NCBI GenBank assembly: GCA_023391315.1
Contig: JAEWBD010000258.1
Coordinates: 1-33,448, forward strand
Origin: Bacteroidota bacterium
GTDB lineage: Bacteria > Bacteroidota > Bacteroidia > Chitinophagales > Chitinophagaceae
Length of the DNA stretch: 33,448 nucleotides
Direction of reading: 5' to 3'
The notes under the pieces were generated by a model. It had not been told where the DNA came from, did no database searches, and saw only the letters and a list, made by a program, of their open reading frames with translations. Shown here piece by piece: positions 14,700 to 24,206 of this stretch (the first letter of the stretch is position 1; every line of letters begins with the position of its first letter). The translations under genes and the position numbers were made by a program.

Positions 14700-16349
14700 T
14701 TGAAAAAGATCGTTATTATTACTGCTTCTGTTGCGGCCGTTCTCCTGATTGGAATATTCATTTATTTAAAAGTTCGAAAGAGTGAAGATTTTGAGCCTTT
14801 AATAAAAGCGAAGCTTCAGCAGGTTGTAAAAGAAGCCTCTGACAGCCTGTATATTTTAAACCTGGATAAAATAGAAATTGATGTTGTCGGTTCTAAAATT
14901 AAAGTACATAATGCTGAACTGTTAATTGATTCAACACGCCTTAATCAACTATTGGCAGATGGAACAGCGCCGGTTGATGTTTATAAAATTTCATTGTTTG
15001 ACCTGCAAATTGATGGCTTCAACATTGCGGATTTGCTGGATAAGAAAAATATAAACCTTAATGCACTCAATATAAAAAACCCTACCGTAGAAATTTATCA
15101 TCCGGTCAATAAACGGGATACGATTATTAACGATACCACCACGCTTTATTCACGCATACAAAAAAGCCTTGGCCACTTCAGCCTCCGGGATCTTTCCATT
15201 TCAAATATGAATTTCATTTATCATGATATAGCTGAAAAAAAAGAAAAGCTTACTACGTTCAGCAACGTTTCAATGCGCTTCAATAATATTGAAATTGATT
15301 CAACCACCCAGTTTGATACAACCAGGTTCCTGTATGCCAAACAGGCGAATATTTATATTCCCGGTTATACTTTCAGAACACCTGACAGCATGTATTTTTT
15401 GAAAGCTGATACGCTCATCCTGCATGCGGCGCAAAAATCAATTGATGTAGCCGGCCTTGTTTTGCAGCCCCGGTACAGCAAGCAGGAGTTTGGCAAACAC
15501 CTGAAATTTTATAAAGACCGTTATGATATAAAATTCAAAACAGCCAGCTTTAATAATATTGACTGGTACAAACTCTTTTTAGGAGAAGGCTTTACGGCAA
15601 AACATGCGGAATTTAATAATGGCTCAATGGAAGTGTATGCTGATAAAAATATCCCGCCTTCAACCAAATCAAAAATCGGAAATTTTCCACACCAGTTACT
15701 GGCAAGGTTAGATATGCCCGTTGATATAGATACCATCTTAATAAAAAACTTTGAATTCACTTACAGGGAGCTTAATAGTAAAACGCAACAAATGGGGGCC
15801 GTTACATGGACCGATATAAGCGGCCAACTAACAAACGTAACCAATGTGCCTGAAAAAATAGCCGCAGATAAAATAGTAAAAGTTGCAGCAAAAAGTAAGT
15901 TGTTTAACGCTGGAAACTTTAGCGCAGTATTTCTGTTTGATATGACGAAAACAAAAGACGGCGATTTTACGCTGGACATTAACCTCGGGCCAATGGATGG
16001 CACAGTCATCAATCCCGCTTCAAAAACATTAGGCCTGTTTGAAGTAAATAGCTTGTCGATAAAAAAAATAGATGCACATATTATAGCCAACAGCTATAAG
16101 GCACGCAGTTCTGTTTTATTTGTGTATGATGATTTAAAGATTACGGCTTTAAAGAAGCAAGAGGAATCAAAAAAATTAAAAAAGAAAAAACTGGTAAGTT
16201 TTTTTGCAAACACATTCATTATTAATAAATCCAATACGATGAATGATGCCAGGCCGGAATATGTAACTTATGAACGGGATCCACAACGCTCATTTTTTTC
16301 TTTAATATGGAAATCTCTGTTAAAAGGTATAACAAATACAGCCTCCTGA
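14700..16349 (+). CDS. Membrane-anchored AsmA/DUF748-like protein
   Basis: The 549-aa protein starts at a TTG codon (14700) followed by KKIVIITASVAAVLLIGIFIYL, one N-terminal transmembrane segment. The rest is a long beta-rich periplasmic body with repeated hydrophobic-strand units (ISLFDLQIDGFNIADLL, then LNALNIKNPTVEIYHP; ANIYIPGYTFRTPDSM), the pattern of AsmA-like/DUF748 lipid-channel proteins. Function may be lipid or envelope homeostasis; that is inference. A Lys-rich segment (KLKKKKLVSF) lies near the end. No alternative start gives the same signal anchor, so TTG is preferred. Confidence 0.6.
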   Translation: MKKIVIITASVAAVLLIGIFIYLKVRKSEDFEPLIKAKLQQVVKEASDSLYILNLDKIEIDVVGSKIKVHNAELLIDSTRLNQLLADGTAPVDVYKISLFDLQIDGFNIADLLDKKNINLNALNIKNPTVEIYHPVNKRDTIINDTTTLYSRIQKSLGHFSLRDLSISNMNFIYHDIAEKKEKLTTFSNVSMRFNNIEIDSTTQFDTTRFLYAKQANIYIPGYTFRTPDSMYFLKADTLILHAAQKSIDVAGLVLQPRYSKQEFGKHLKFYKDRYDIKFKTASFNNIDWYKLFLGEGFTAKHAEFNNGSMEVYADKNIPPSTKSKIGNFPHQLLARLDMPVDIDTILIKNFEFTYRELNSKTQQMGAVTWTDISGQLTNVTNVPEKIAADKIVKVAAKSKLFNAGNFSAVFLFDMTKTKDGDFTLDINLGPMDGTVINPASKTLGLFEVNSLSIKKIDAHIIANSYKARSSVLFVYDDLKITALKKQEESKKLKKKKLVSFFANTFIINKSNTMNDARPEYVTYERDPQRSFFSLIWKSLLKGITNTAS

Positions 16350-16382
16350 CAATGAAAAAATTGTTTCCAAATTATAACAAGC

Positions 16383-16416
16383 TTTGCATTTTAATATGTT
16401 AAGAGCTATACTTTTG
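16383..16416 (+). promoter_or_regulatory. Possible Bacteroidota-type promoter for the signalling cluster
   Basis: TACTTTTG at 16409-16416 fits the TAnnTTTG -7 consensus of Bacteroidota sigma-ABfr. TTTG at 16383-16386 is a -33-like word, with a spacing of 22 bases, slightly longer than typical. It lies 54 bases before the first gene of the signalling trio. Confidence 0.4.
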
Positions 16417-16470
16417 CAACCAACTTTCCCTGTGTTGTAAAACATTTATTTTTACAGGCAACAACAATTA

Positions 16471-16938
16471 ATGAACCTTTATATGGCCGATTACATTCGT
16501 TTTTTTCTTATTGATGATGACGCTGATGATGTTGCGATCTTTAAAGAAGCAGCAATGGAAGCAAACCCTGCATTGGAAATTATCAATGCCGGGAATGGGC
16601 ATGAAGCATTAAAGATTTTAAAGCACAGCTCTGGTGATTATCCAAACGTTATTTTTTTAGACCTGAATATGCCACGCATGGGCGGTAAAGAATGTCTTTC
16701 CGAGTTAAAAAAAGATGCCGCCCTACGCAATATACCCGTGATTGTTTACACAACATCTTCCCAGTCGAAAGATATTGAAGAAGCCATGCTGAAAGGCGCT
16801 ATGTGCTTTATTACAAAGCCCACCAGCATAAAAGAGCTGAAACACATATTATCAACGATTTCAACACATGTAAACGGTAACCTTGAAAAAACTTTGCGCA
16901 ATCTGAGTAATACGTCTTCCGCTTTTATCGTTTGTTGA
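16471..16938 (+). CDS. Stand-alone response regulator receiver protein
   Basis: The 155-aa protein is a single receiver (REC) domain. It has the acidic cluster FLIDDDADD, the phosphoacceptor Asp64 in IFLDLNMP, Thr/Ser in VYTTSS and the conserved Lys in FITKP. It has no output domain, so it resembles the Rcp1/CheY-like phosphate shuttles often paired with hybrid kinases. A second ATG at 16483 (MADYIRFFLI) is an equally likely start. It precedes two kinase genes on the same strand, 54 bases from the first. Confidence 0.92.
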   Translation: MNLYMADYIRFFLIDDDADDVAIFKEAAMEANPALEIINAGNGHEALKILKHSSGDYPNVIFLDLNMPRMGGKECLSELKKDAALRNIPVIVYTTSSQSKDIEEAMLKGAMCFITKPTSIKELKHILSTISTHVNGNLEKTLRNLSNTSSAFIVC

Positions 16939-16992
16939 TTTAATGTGTATTTTGCTAACTGCTTATCAAAATTATAAAACAGAAAAAGCAGT

Positions 16993-18186
16993 ATGATTCT
17001 TATTGTTGACGACAAAAAGGAAAATCTTTTTTCACTCAAAACACTGTTACAGTTAAACCTGTATGATGTGGATACTGCTGTATCGGGAGAAGAAGCATTA
17101 AAAAAAATTCTTAAAACAGAATATGAGCTTATAATCCTCGATGTACAAATGCCCGGCATGGATGGTTATGAGGTGGCCGAAAACATTACGGGTTACAGCA
17201 AATCAAAAGATATTCCCATCATATTTCTTTCAGCCGTAAATATTGACAAGCGCTTTATTACAAAAGGTTATACTTCAGGTGGTGTTGATTATATTACCAA
17301 GCCTTTTGATCCCGATCTTTTATTGCTTAAAATAAAAACCTTTGCAAGGCTATACAAACAAACAAAAGAGCTGAATGATATTAAAAACAACCTTGCACAA
17401 AAAGTTGAAGAGAGAACGGCCGAATTAATTGAGGCTAATAAAGAACTGGAAGCAAGCAATACCGAATTACAGCAATATGCATTTATTGCATCGCATGATT
17501 TGCAGGAACCGCTTAGAAAGATCATCACGTTCAGCCAGATAGTGAGAGAACGCTTTATAGAAAACGCCGATGCAAGCCAGTACATCAACAGGATTATTGC
17601 TTCGTCTGAAAGAATGCGCACGCTTATCAATGACCTTTTAAGTTATTCCCGGCTTGCCACCGATCCGGATTTTGTAACCGCTTCGCTCAATATAGTTATC
17701 CGCGGCGCCATTACCGATCTTGAACTGGTTATTAAAGAAAAAAAAGCAACTATCAGCGTTGATAACCTGCCAACAATTGAAATGATACCTGACCAGATAC
17801 GGCAGGTGTTTCAAAATATTATCAGCAACGCTATTAAGTTTTCAAAACCCGGCATTGCCCCCGAAATGAAAATATGGAGCGATTTCACAAACCAGAAATC
17901 TGCCGAAAGCAAAGCCGCCGGAATGGGTGATTATTGCCGCATCTATATTGAAGATAACGGCATTGGTTTTAATGAGCAGTATCTTGATAAAATCTTTACC
18001 ATGTTTCAGCGACTGCATGGAAGATCAGAATACCAGGGAACGGGCATTGGCCTTAGCATTGTAAAAAAAATAATTGAAAAGCATAATGGTCTTGTTACGG
18101 CAAGAAGCAGGGAAAATAAGGGCACAACATTTATTTTAGTTCTGCCGGTATCGCAGGCAAAACCACCTGCTGTTTTACATAAATAA
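16993..18186 (+). CDS. Receiver-histidine kinase hybrid (REC-HisKA-HATPase)
   Basis: The 397-aa soluble protein begins with a REC domain (residues 1-125; ILIVDDKKENL, Asp50 in LDVQMPGMDG, Lys in YITKPFDP). A coiled-coil linker follows (about 125-160), then a HisKA domain with His168 in ASHDLQEPLRKI and an HATPase at about 260-395 (NIISNAIKFS, DNGIGF, GTGIGLSIVKKI). The kinase is downstream of the receiver, so phosphorylation of Asp50 by another kinase could control autophosphorylation of His168. No transmembrane segment is seen. The next gene starts 9 bases later, so both are probably co-transcribed. Confidence 0.93.
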   Translation: MILIVDDKKENLFSLKTLLQLNLYDVDTAVSGEEALKKILKTEYELIILDVQMPGMDGYEVAENITGYSKSKDIPIIFLSAVNIDKRFITKGYTSGGVDYITKPFDPDLLLLKIKTFARLYKQTKELNDIKNNLAQKVEERTAELIEANKELEASNTELQQYAFIASHDLQEPLRKIITFSQIVRERFIENADASQYINRIIASSERMRTLINDLLSYSRLATDPDFVTASLNIVIRGAITDLELVIKEKKATISVDNLPTIEMIPDQIRQVFQNIISNAIKFSKPGIAPEMKIWSDFTNQKSAESKAAGMGDYCRIYIEDNGIGFNEQYLDKIFTMFQRLHGRSEYQGTGIGLSIVKKIIEKHNGLVTARSRENKGTTFILVLPVSQAKPPAVLHK

Positions 18187-18195
18187 ATTTAGATT

Positions 18196-21100
18196 ATGAA
18201 TTCAACCTTCAAAAGAAATCTATTGCTGCTGTATGGAATTTCTTTTTTACTGCTTATAGTGAGTGCAATAGCATCTTATGCAAGCATAAAAGGTTTATTG
18301 AACAGCCAAAGAGAAGTAGCACATACCAATGCGGTAATAAGCGAACTTGAAAATATTATATCGGCTTTAAAAGATGCCGAGACCGGGCAGCGCGGTTTTT
18401 TACTTACCGGTCAGGATCGCTTTCTTGAACCCTATACCGGATCTCTTTCAAGAACCTATACATCTATCAGTGAAGTAAAAAAGCTCAGCAATAATAATGA
18501 CTTGCAGTTGCAAAGCGCTGAGCAGCTTAAACAGCTTGTAACAAAACGTTTAAGCAACCTTCAATTACTTATTGATAATAAACGCAGGGGCATAGCTCCA
18601 TCTCCCGGTTCGCTGGATATGGGTAAAGTTTATATGGACAGTGTAAGGCTGTTGGTTCAAAAAATGGAAAACAGGGAAAGCGATCTTTTACAGGCCCGCA
18701 CCGTAAGCCTGAACAGGCTTTCATCCTCTACCCCAACAATTATCGTTATAGCTTCTTTACTGTCTTTTGCAGTGGCATTGCTTTCTTTTTTCAGGGTAAA
18801 CAGCGACCTGGAAAAGAGAACAAGACTACAGGAAGAACTTGAGCAAAAGGACAAGGATATAAATAAACGGCTTAATATTGTTCAAAGTATAGCTGATAAA
18901 ATTTCAGCCGGCAATTATAAAACAAGAATAGACGATGCAGGAAAAGATGTATTGGGCAATATTTCCCTGTCACTAAATAAAATGGCAGAGTCGCTTGATT
19001 CGGCTTTTACAAACCTGTCGCATAACGAATGGCTGCAAACCGGCATGGCGGGCCTTAATGATAAAATGATTGGCGAAAAAAATCTTAACCAGCTTGCCTA
19101 CAACATTATTGATTTTATAACGGCCTATACAAAAATACCGGTAGCAGCTTTTTATCTTGCCGAAAATAATTCCCTTGTATTAACGTCCGGAATTGCGCTG
19201 GATGAAAGCAAAATAAAAAAATCCATAAACCTTGGTGAATATCTTGTAGGCCAAAGTGCAAAAAGCGGCAAAGAACTTTTACTGGAAGAGATTGATGAAA
19301 CGGATATGATGATATCTTTTTCATCAGGCAGTTTAAAACCTAAAAACATCATGGCGGTGCCTATTTTTTTTGAAGGCAAACTAAAGGGCGCATTAGAACT
19401 GGCTTCGCCTAAAGAAATAGATGATTTAACCAAACAGTTCCTGCGCAGTTCTGGTTATAATATTGGTATGGCCATTCACACAGCGAGAAATCACCAGCGC
19501 CTGGAGGAATTATTAGCTGAAACACAGGCCCAATCTGAGGAACTGCAAAGCCAGCATAACGAGCTGGAAAATGTTAATGCCGAACTGGAAGTGCAGGCAG
19601 AAAAACTCCAGGCTTCAGAAGAAGAACTAAAAGTGCAACAGGAAGAGCTGATGCAATCCAATGTAGAGCTGGAAGAACGGAGCCGCCTGCTTGAAGAAAA
19701 AAACGAGCTGATTCTTGAACGCAACCTTGAAATACAGGCAAAAGCGGAGCAGCTCGAATTAATCACCAAGTATAAATCTGAATTTCTTGCAAACATGTCG
19801 CATGAATTGAGAACACCGCTTAATTCCATCCTGTTATTGGCAAGATTATTATCAGAAAATCATACCAGCAATTTAAGCAAGGACCAGATTGAATATGCTA
19901 CGGTTATTCAAAATTCCGGCAATTCACTGCTCACACTTATCAACGAAATACTCGATCTCTCTAAAATAGAATCGGGCAAAATGGAAATGGAGTATAGCAG
20001 TGTGGCTGTTAAAGATTTGGTGAATGAATTGAATGCATTATTCGAACCACTTGCAAAAGACAAGGATATTATTTTTAAGATTGAAACAGATGAATCGGTA
20101 AACGAAGACATAGAAACAGACCGGTTGAAACTTGAGCAAATCCTGCGCAACCTTATTTCAAATGCACTGAAATTTACTAAACACGGCTCTGTTAAGCTGA
20201 ATATAAAAAAATTAAGCGATACTGTTGTTTTCACTATTACAGATACGGGTATCGGCATTCCGGCAGAAAAGCTTGAAACAATTTTTGAGGCTTTTCAGCA
20301 GGCCGACGGCTCCACCAAACGTCAATATGGCGGCACCGGGCTGGGCCTTTCAATAAGCCGTGAACTGGCCAAACTTTTATCCGGGCAAATAACCGTGAGC
20401 AGCGAAGAAGAAAAAGGCAGCACTTTTATACTCACCATCCCGGCAAACCGGAAATCATCTTATAAACCTTCCGGAAATAATGCAGCCCCGGTTGCAGAAA
20501 TGCAGCCTGAAATTGTAGATACACATCTTACCAAAACACAGAACAGGGAATATATTTCAGATGTTATTCCCCAGCCTGTTCCGGACGACAGGAATAATAT
20601 TTCAGCCACAGATAAAACCATCCTGATTGTGGAAGATGATACGGCATTTGCCAAATCGCTGCTTGAATTTACGAGGCGAAAAAACTATAAAGGCATTGTG
20701 GCCGTGCGTGGCGATGAGGGTATTGAACTGGCAAGAAAGTATAAGCCCAATGGCATTTTGCTCGATATACAATTGCCTGTAAAAAGCGGGTGGGAAGTTA
20801 TGGATGAATTAAAATCAGATCCGGAAACAAGACCCATACCGGTGCATATTATGTCATCGTACGATGCAAAAACAAAAAGCCTGCTTTCCGGCGCTGTTGA
20901 TTTTATAAACAAGCCCGTGGCTTTTGAAAAGATGAGCGCTGTTTTTCAAAAGATAGAAAATGCATTAAGCAAGTACCCTAAAAAAGTGATGATAGTTGAA
21001 GAAAATCCCAAGCATGCAAAGGCACTGGCTTATTTTCTTGAAAGCTTTAATGTTTCCGCAGAAATAAAAGATTCCATAAGCGAAGGTATAAAAGCATTGA

Positions 21101-21783
21101 ACAAGGAAAATATAGACTGTGTTATTTTAGATATGGGCATACCCACCCAGGGTTCCTACGATACACTGGAAGAAGTAAGAAAAATGCCGGGCATGGAAAA
21201 CCTGCCTATCATCATATTTACCGGTAAAAATTTAAGCCATGCAGAAGAAATGCGCATAAAACAATATGCCGATTCAATTGTTGTAAAAACAGCACATTCC
21301 TATCAAAGAATACTGGATGAAGTTTCGCTGTTCTTACACCTGGTGGAAGAAAGTAAAAAAGATAAAAAATCATCCAAGTATAAACGCCTGGGCGAGTTTG
21401 AAGAAGTATTAAAAGGCAAAACAGTTTTAATTGCAGATGATGATGTGCGCAATATTTTCTCACTTACCAAATCGCTGGAAAATTATGGCATGAATGTAAT
21501 TTCAGCCATTGACGGCAAGGATGCATTAAATCAACTGTCGCAGCATAAAAACATCGACATTGTTTTAATGGATATGATGATGCCTGAAATGGATGGTTAT
21601 GAAAGCACTAAACGCATTCGTGAAAACCCGAGATACAGGAAACTGCCTGTTATTGCCGTAACGGCAAAAGCTATGATGGGCGACAGGGAAAAATGCATTA
21701 ATGCAGGCGCATCGGATTATATAACAAAGCCGGTTGATGCAGACCAGTTGATTTCTTTATTACGCGTTTGGTTGTATGATTAA
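18196..21783 (+). CDS. Hybrid histidine kinase (CHASE3-HAMP-GAF-HisKA-HATPase-REC-REC-REC)
   Basis: The 1195-aa protein has a TM segment at residues 8-30, a CHASE3 sensor at about 35-175 (ISALKDAETGQRGFLLTG motif), TM2 at 179-198, HAMP at about 225-265, GAF at about 285-430 and a long coiled coil at about 435-525 rich in EELQ/LEE repeats. HisKA has His536 in SHELRTPLNS. HATPase shows NLISNALKFT and DTGIGIP with a GTGLGLSIS box. Three receiver domains follow, with Asp857 (LLDIQLP), Asp979 (ILDMGIP) and Asp1126 (LMDMMMP). REC3 ends the protein. The layout suggests an intramolecular phosphorelay responding to a periplasmic or membrane cue. It ends the cluster. Confidence 0.95.
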   Translation: MNSTFKRNLLLLYGISFLLLIVSAIASYASIKGLLNSQREVAHTNAVISELENIISALKDAETGQRGFLLTGQDRFLEPYTGSLSRTYTSISEVKKLSNNNDLQLQSAEQLKQLVTKRLSNLQLLIDNKRRGIAPSPGSLDMGKVYMDSVRLLVQKMENRESDLLQARTVSLNRLSSSTPTIIVIASLLSFAVALLSFFRVNSDLEKRTRLQEELEQKDKDINKRLNIVQSIADKISAGNYKTRIDDAGKDVLGNISLSLNKMAESLDSAFTNLSHNEWLQTGMAGLNDKMIGEKNLNQLAYNIIDFITAYTKIPVAAFYLAENNSLVLTSGIALDESKIKKSINLGEYLVGQSAKSGKELLLEEIDETDMMISFSSGSLKPKNIMAVPIFFEGKLKGALELASPKEIDDLTKQFLRSSGYNIGMAIHTARNHQRLEELLAETQAQSEELQSQHNELENVNAELEVQAEKLQASEEELKVQQEELMQSNVELEERSRLLEEKNELILERNLEIQAKAEQLELITKYKSEFLANMSHELRTPLNSILLLARLLSENHTSNLSKDQIEYATVIQNSGNSLLTLINEILDLSKIESGKMEMEYSSVAVKDLVNELNALFEPLAKDKDIIFKIETDESVNEDIETDRLKLEQILRNLISNALKFTKHGSVKLNIKKLSDTVVFTITDTGIGIPAEKLETIFEAFQQADGSTKRQYGGTGLGLSISRELAKLLSGQITVSSEEEKGSTFILTIPANRKSSYKPSGNNAAPVAEMQPEIVDTHLTKTQNREYISDVIPQPVPDDRNNISATDKTILIVEDDTAFAKSLLEFTRRKNYKGIVAVRGDEGIELARKYKPNGILLDIQLPVKSGWEVMDELKSDPETRPIPVHIMSSYDAKTKSLLSGAVDFINKPVAFEKMSAVFQKIENALSKYPKKVMIVEENPKHAKALAYFLESFNVSAEIKDSISEGIKALNKENIDCVILDMGIPTQGSYDTLEEVRKMPGMENLPIIIFTGKNLSHAEEMRIKQYADSIVVKTAHSYQRILDEVSLFLHLVEESKKDKKSSKYKRLGEFEEVLKGKTVLIADDDVRNIFSLTKSLENYGMNVISAIDGKDALNQLSQHKNIDIVLMDMMMPEMDGYESTKRIRENPRYRKLPVIAVTAKAMMGDREKCINAGASDYITKPVDADQLISLLRVWLYD

Positions 21784-21894
21784 ATAGCCGGCAGAAAGCT
21801 TTTAAATATTTTATCATCCAACCTTTTCAAACGGCTTAATAATTGCTAAGCACATTCAAAGTTTTTTACCGCCTCATTTATTAAAGATTCAAGT

Positions 21895-22317
21895 ATGATA
21901 AAACGTATAATATGTATAATGCTGATGGTTGTAACCGTAAACATTGCATTCAGCCAAAACGATGATAAGGCCAATATTCTTGCTGTTGAACGAAACGCGG
22001 CAGATGCATTCAGCAAGCACAGCATTCCAACACTCCTGGCCATTTTTACGGATGATGCAACGATCATTACACCATCCGGCCAGTTAATCACCAAGCAACA
22101 ATTGCAACAAAGGGCACAGCCTATCAACGGGCTTTCGCTGTCTGATATGCAGGTAAAAATTAAAGGTAATATTGCTATTGTAACCGGCCTGCAAACAGAA
22201 ACGGGGAAAGATGCTTCAGGCGGACCTTATTCATTAAAAAGCCATTTTACCGATGTGCTTGAAAGAAAGAACGGTGCATGGTTTATAACGGCCAGCCAGG
22301 CAACCCCACTTCAATAA
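21895..22317 (+). CDS. Secreted NTF2-like (DUF4440/SnoaL-type) protein
   Basis: The 140-aa protein has a signal peptide (MIKRIICIMLMVVTVNIAFS). The mature part has a helix with RNAADAFSKHSIPTLLAIFT, then DDATIITPSGQLITKQQLQQ, and an IKGNIAIVTGLQT beta strand, the cone-shaped NTF2 fold of DUF4440 proteins. No catalytic residues can be assigned, and the ligand is unknown. Its stop codon (22315-22317) directly abuts the fabF stop (22318-22320) on the opposite strand, with no space for a terminator. It is 112 bases after the hybrid kinase. Confidence 0.72.
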   Translation: MIKRIICIMLMVVTVNIAFSQNDDKANILAVERNAADAFSKHSIPTLLAIFTDDATIITPSGQLITKQQLQQRAQPINGLSLSDMQVKIKGNIAIVTGLQTETGKDASGGPYSLKSHFTDVLERKNGAWFITASQATPLQ

Positions 22318-23562
22318 TCAGTCAATATATTTCTTAAAGATTGTTGTTGCAATATGCCCGCCAAAACCAAATGTATTGTTCATGGCATAATGCGTTTCTC
22401 TTTGCTGTGCTTTATGCAGCGTGAAATCAAACATATCTTTAAAGCCAGGTTCTATATCTGTAGAATTAATGGTAGGCGGAATTATATTTTCCTGAACTGC
22501 TTTAATGCAGGCAATAGCCTCAATGGCGCCTGCGGCGCCTAAAAGATGCCCGGTCATTGATTTTGTAGCACTGATATTTAAATTATTTGCTTTGCCGAAA
22601 ACTCTTTCAGCGGCTTTAAGTTCGCTAAGATCACCTTGCTGCGTTGATGTAGCATGCGCACTTAAATAATCTATATCAGCCGGTTGAATACCCGCATCTT
22701 CCAGCGCAGCAAGCATGCCTAAATAAGCGCCCTCACCGTCGGGATGCGTTCCCGTTAAATGATAAGCATCGGCAGCCATGCCGCCGCCTGCCACTTCAGC
22801 AATAATAGTGGCGCCGCGCTTTTTTGCATGTTCCAGGTCTTCCAGTATAATTGCGCCTGCACCTTCTCCCATTACAAAACCGTTTCGGTTTATGTCAAAT
22901 GGCCTTGATGCCAGCGGCGGGTTATCATTGAATGTTGAAAGCGCTTTTGCAGATATAAACCCGCCCACTGCGCTTTGGGTTATAGGCGCTTCAGAACCGC
23001 CTGTAATAATCATATCGGCTTTGCCCCATTTTATATAATTAAATGCATCAATAATGGCGGTATTGGAAGTAGCGCAGGCTGAAACGGTAGCAAAGTTGAT
23101 ACCTCTTAAACCATGTTTAATCGAAATAACGCCGGAGGCAATATCCACTATCATTTTAGGAATGAGAAATGGGCTAAACCTTGGTGTTCCATCGCCAAGC
23201 ACAAATTCAGTTAGCTGCTCGTCATAAGTAGTAACGCCGCCATTACCTGATCCCCATATAACACCAATGCGGTTCCTGTTAAGCTCATCAAATTTTATGC
23301 GGGCATTGGCAATAGCTTCATCAGCCGCAATAATTGCATATTGGGTAAACGGGTCGTATTTACGTGCATCTGCCTTATTAATAAAATGCAGCGGATCAAA
23401 ATTTTTAAGCTCGCAGGCAAACTTTGTTTTGAATTTCGTTGTATCAAATTTTGTAATCGGCCCTACGCCGTTAACGCTATTTATCAATGATCTCCAAAAC
23501 TCATTAAGGTTATTACCAATTGGCGTTAATGCGCCCATTCCTGTTACAACCACTCTTTTCAT
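22318..23562 (-). CDS. fabF: Beta-ketoacyl-ACP synthase II
   Basis: The 414-aa protein is a full KAS II. It opens MKRVVVTGMGALTPIGNNL, has the nucleophile Cys163 in VSACATSN and the two active-site His residues, His303 (SAHATST) and His339 (KSMTGHLLGAAGA). It condenses malonyl-ACP with an acyl-ACP in fatty-acid elongation. The start overlaps the tetR stop by 2 bases (ATGA), so it is co-transcribed with a TetR-type regulator. That pairing, separate from an acpP-fabF locus, points to a specialised or inducible KAS rather than the main housekeeping one; this is inference. Confidence 0.95.
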   Translation of the reverse strand: MKRVVVTGMGALTPIGNNLNEFWRSLINSVNGVGPITKFDTTKFKTKFACELKNFDPLHFINKADARKYDPFTQYAIIAADEAIANARIKFDELNRNRIGVIWGSGNGGVTTYDEQLTEFVLGDGTPRFSPFLIPKMIVDIASGVISIKHGLRGINFATVSACATSNTAIIDAFNYIKWGKADMIITGGSEAPITQSAVGGFISAKALSTFNDNPPLASRPFDINRNGFVMGEGAGAIILEDLEHAKKRGATIIAEVAGGGMAADAYHLTGTHPDGEGAYLGMLAALEDAGIQPADIDYLSAHATSTQQGDLSELKAAERVFGKANNLNISATKSMTGHLLGAAGAIEAIACIKAVQENIIPPTINSTDIEPGFKDMFDFTLHKAQQRETHYAMNNTFGFGGHIATTIFKKYID

Positions 23563-24116
23563 TTATTATTAGTTAAGTCGTTAATAATTGTTTCTTTAAT
23601 TTTCTCAAAGTCCTTTTTGGTTGTTAGCCTCGTAAGTTGTACTGCAGCCAGCATATTGGTTATTATCATTAAAGCTTTGGTCCTGGCATCAATATCAAAG
23701 TAAAAAACCTTTTTTGCACGGCCTTCTTCCAAAATCGCAGTTACCCACTCAAGTATATGTTTAACCAGTTTCTTAAGTTCATCCTGGATTTCAGTTTCTA
23801 CTGTATACAGATCCGTGGCCAGGGAACCTACAAGGCATATTTTATTTTCACTTTTAGCAATGGTATATATTGAAAAAAAAGCTCCTAATTTTTTCAGGCA
23901 GTCATTATCCTGGTTCCTTTTAATAACCTCAGACAACTGTTTTTGGTGTTGGGCTATGATGGCAACCCCTAAATCAGTTTTAGTAGGAAAATGGTAATGA
24001 ATGGAAGCATTTTTAATATTAAGCTGTTTGCCAATATCAGTAAAGCTAAATGCATTGTATCCTTTTGCACGAATAAGCGCATCCGCAATATTTATTATTT
24101 CAGATCTAGTATCCAT
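23559..24116 (-). CDS. TetR-family transcriptional regulator
   Basis: The 185-aa protein (start MDTRSEIINIADALIRAKG) has a TetR helix-turn-helix at about residues 8-55: GYNAFSFTDIGKQLNIKNAS then IHYHFPTKTDL. The rest is an all-helical ligand and dimerisation domain. The ATG at 24116 is chosen over an upstream one because the longer start adds five non-family residues. Its stop overlaps the fabF start, and a 26-bp palindrome lies 20 bases upstream of its start, so it probably represses its own promoter and fabF until a small ligand, perhaps a fatty-acid derivative, binds. Confidence 0.9.
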   Translation of the reverse strand: MDTRSEIINIADALIRAKGYNAFSFTDIGKQLNIKNASIHYHFPTKTDLGVAIIAQHQKQLSEVIKRNQDNDCLKKLGAFFSIYTIAKSENKICLVGSLATDLYTVETEIQDELKKLVKHILEWVTAILEEGRAKKVFYFDIDARTKALMIITNMLAAVQLTRLTTKKDFEKIKETIINDLTNNK

Positions 24117-24135
24117 TTTTAGAAACCACAAATAT

Positions 24136-24161
24136 ACTTACCTATTAGTAGGTAGGCAAGT
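24136..24161. promoter_or_regulatory. Putative TetR operator
   Basis: The sequence has arms ACTTaCCTA and TAGGcAAGT separated by 8 bases, matching as inverted repeats in 8 of 9 positions. Inside it TACCTA and TAGGTA also form an inner palindrome around TTAG. Such ACCTAnnnnTAGGT-like palindromes are typical of TetR-family operators. It lies 20 bases before the tetR ATG. Confidence 0.68.
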
Positions 24162-24206
24162 TTGATTTATCAATATTTTATTAAACTATATCAATAAATG
24201 AAATTT

